A stretch of 64,000 nt of DNA from Scolanthus callimorphus (taxonomy: Eukaryota; Cnidaria; Anthozoa; Actiniaria; Edwardsiidae), in the NCBI GenBank assembly GCA_033964015.1, contig CM066917.1:25637951-25701950 (forward strand), in the 5' to 3' direction. The notes under the pieces are model-generated. The model was not told where the DNA came from. It did no database searches and saw only the letters and a program-made list of their open reading frames with translations. This document shows positions 63,091-64,000 of the stretch, in pieces (the first letter of the stretch is position 1; the number at the start of each line of letters is the position of its first letter). The position numbers and the translations under genes were made by a program.

Positions 63091-64000
63091 GTAAGTATCG
63101 CCTTACAAAGTCCAAAACAATCAATATCTCAATATAAAGCATCGGATGTTTTACTTTTTTTCTAGAAACGTGAAATGGCCACTGTATTTTCCTTAAAGCG
63201 GTTTGCCCTTTGCTTTTTTCATGTTTTCAATCTATTGGGAAGACATTCAACGACTACGAGTAAGAGATCCGCCCCGTGAAAGGGAATAATAACCGTTTTC
63301 GCTTTCCCACTATTGAAACATGTATGTGATACTTATGTGGGGTGTGTTGGAGAAGAATGAAACCTTTCTCGTTATACTCGTCTTATCGATAATTGCCCTT
63401 TAGCTGAGAAATATCATAATGAGCCGCACCTGTTAGTAAAATGTTAATTACAAACGTGACATTTGTAGTAGAATACAAACACTTCCTGAAAGAAAAATTA
63501 TGAGGTAATCCGTAATTTTGACACAAAGTGGAAACAATTTAAAAAAAAAGAGTATTACAAAACTTTCCTTTTTGTAGCATTTTTTGAAAGGTCTTGAAAT
63601 AAAGAATTGGCGATAACACCGAGAAGAAATTCCAAAGGAAACCTGAGAAATAATTTTTCAGAGTTGTGAAGGAATGGTATATGAGTGTACCTTTGCGGTC
63701 ATTCAGCATTTAGTTTCGTTATTCAGAAATTACTAATTTTTTTTCTGAAATTGTTTAATTTTTTTCTGAAATTTTTTTTTTCTGAAATTATTATTTTCTT
63801 TCTAAAATGATTTTCATAATTCTGAAATTGTTTTCGTAATTCAGAGATTTATTGTCGTATTTCTGAAATTATGTTCACAACTATGAAAATATATGATCCC
63901 GATCATCGACTGAGCTTCGGCAAGGAACAAGGCCATTGTAGCAGGGTGATGCCTTAGTATTATATACTAAGGCTCTAGTGTGCCAATACATACTTAGGGC
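63091..64000. other. Right edge of window
   Basis: Probably the first intron of the gene starting at 63054, if that gene is real. Near 63725-63870 there are about eight TTTCTGAAATTNTTT repeats of 15-20 bases. No gene is seen. Confidence 0.45.

Noticed and set aside
1..64000. tRNA, rRNA or bacterial operon features
   Set aside because: I saw no cloverleaf with conserved loops, no ribosomal sequence and no closely spaced co-oriented intronless genes; introns and MITEs point to an animal nuclear genome.

Overview
This window looks like nuclear DNA from an invertebrate animal, most probably an anthozoan cnidarian such as a coral or sea anemone. That is inference from gene style and repeat content, not a database match. 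The genes are split into short exons with GT/AG introns, the A+T-rich spacers are packed with palindromic inverted-repeat elements, and there is no operon structure, no CRISPR array and no tRNA or rRNA gene that I could recognise.

Three genes can be supported. (1) A plus-strand gene of at least 15 exons (8013-40784) encodes a single-pass surface protein of receptor-for-egg-jelly (REJ) type. It has an IPT-like segment, an REJ ectodomain, a degenerate GAIN/GPS module without a cleavage site, a Ser/Thr-rich stretch, a SEA-like module, one membrane helix and a tail of about 55 residues. Codon phase matches at 13 of the 14 exon joins. (2) An intronless minus-strand gene (46216-46840) encodes a small secreted protein with two EGF-like domains and a coiled-coil tail; one extra base splits its frame. 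(3) A plus-strand gene (exons at 48525, 52042, 59944 and 61455) encodes a polar, probably disordered protein that I do not recognise; its frame is also broken several times. A candidate first exon of a further gene lies at 63054-63090, and weak exon candidates lie at 651-822 and 6065-6279.

Most of the remaining sequence is repeats. Introns of gene 1 hold many MITE/foldback elements (10.8, 12.0, 12.4, 13.1, 14.3, 14.5, 14.8-15.7, 17.3, 18.7, 21.7, 22.4 and 23.2 kb), a 2.2-kb palindrome with about ten copies of a 127-bp unit rich in TGACGTCA (19471-21668), a large region bounded by inverted hexamer arrays (23565-29053) and a second TGACGTCA foldback with a 9-bp target duplication (34350-35941). 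Simple arrays include CCTCCA (4553-5396), TATGTC-type (9886-10300), TACAC-type (25400-26530), GGCGAGATAA (1975-2275 and 37285-37735) and AAGATACGA (42420-42838).

The most notable observations are the REJ/GAIN/SEA single-pass architecture with a paired cysteine loss in its GPS, two unrelated foldbacks that both carry CRE-like arrays, perfect NF-Y-type CCAAT boxes in many of the mobile elements, inverted repeats flanking exons 4-7 of gene 1, a splice acceptor fused to a hexamer microsatellite, and single-base frame breaks in all three genes. The breaks could be assembly errors or true decay; the sequence alone cannot decide.
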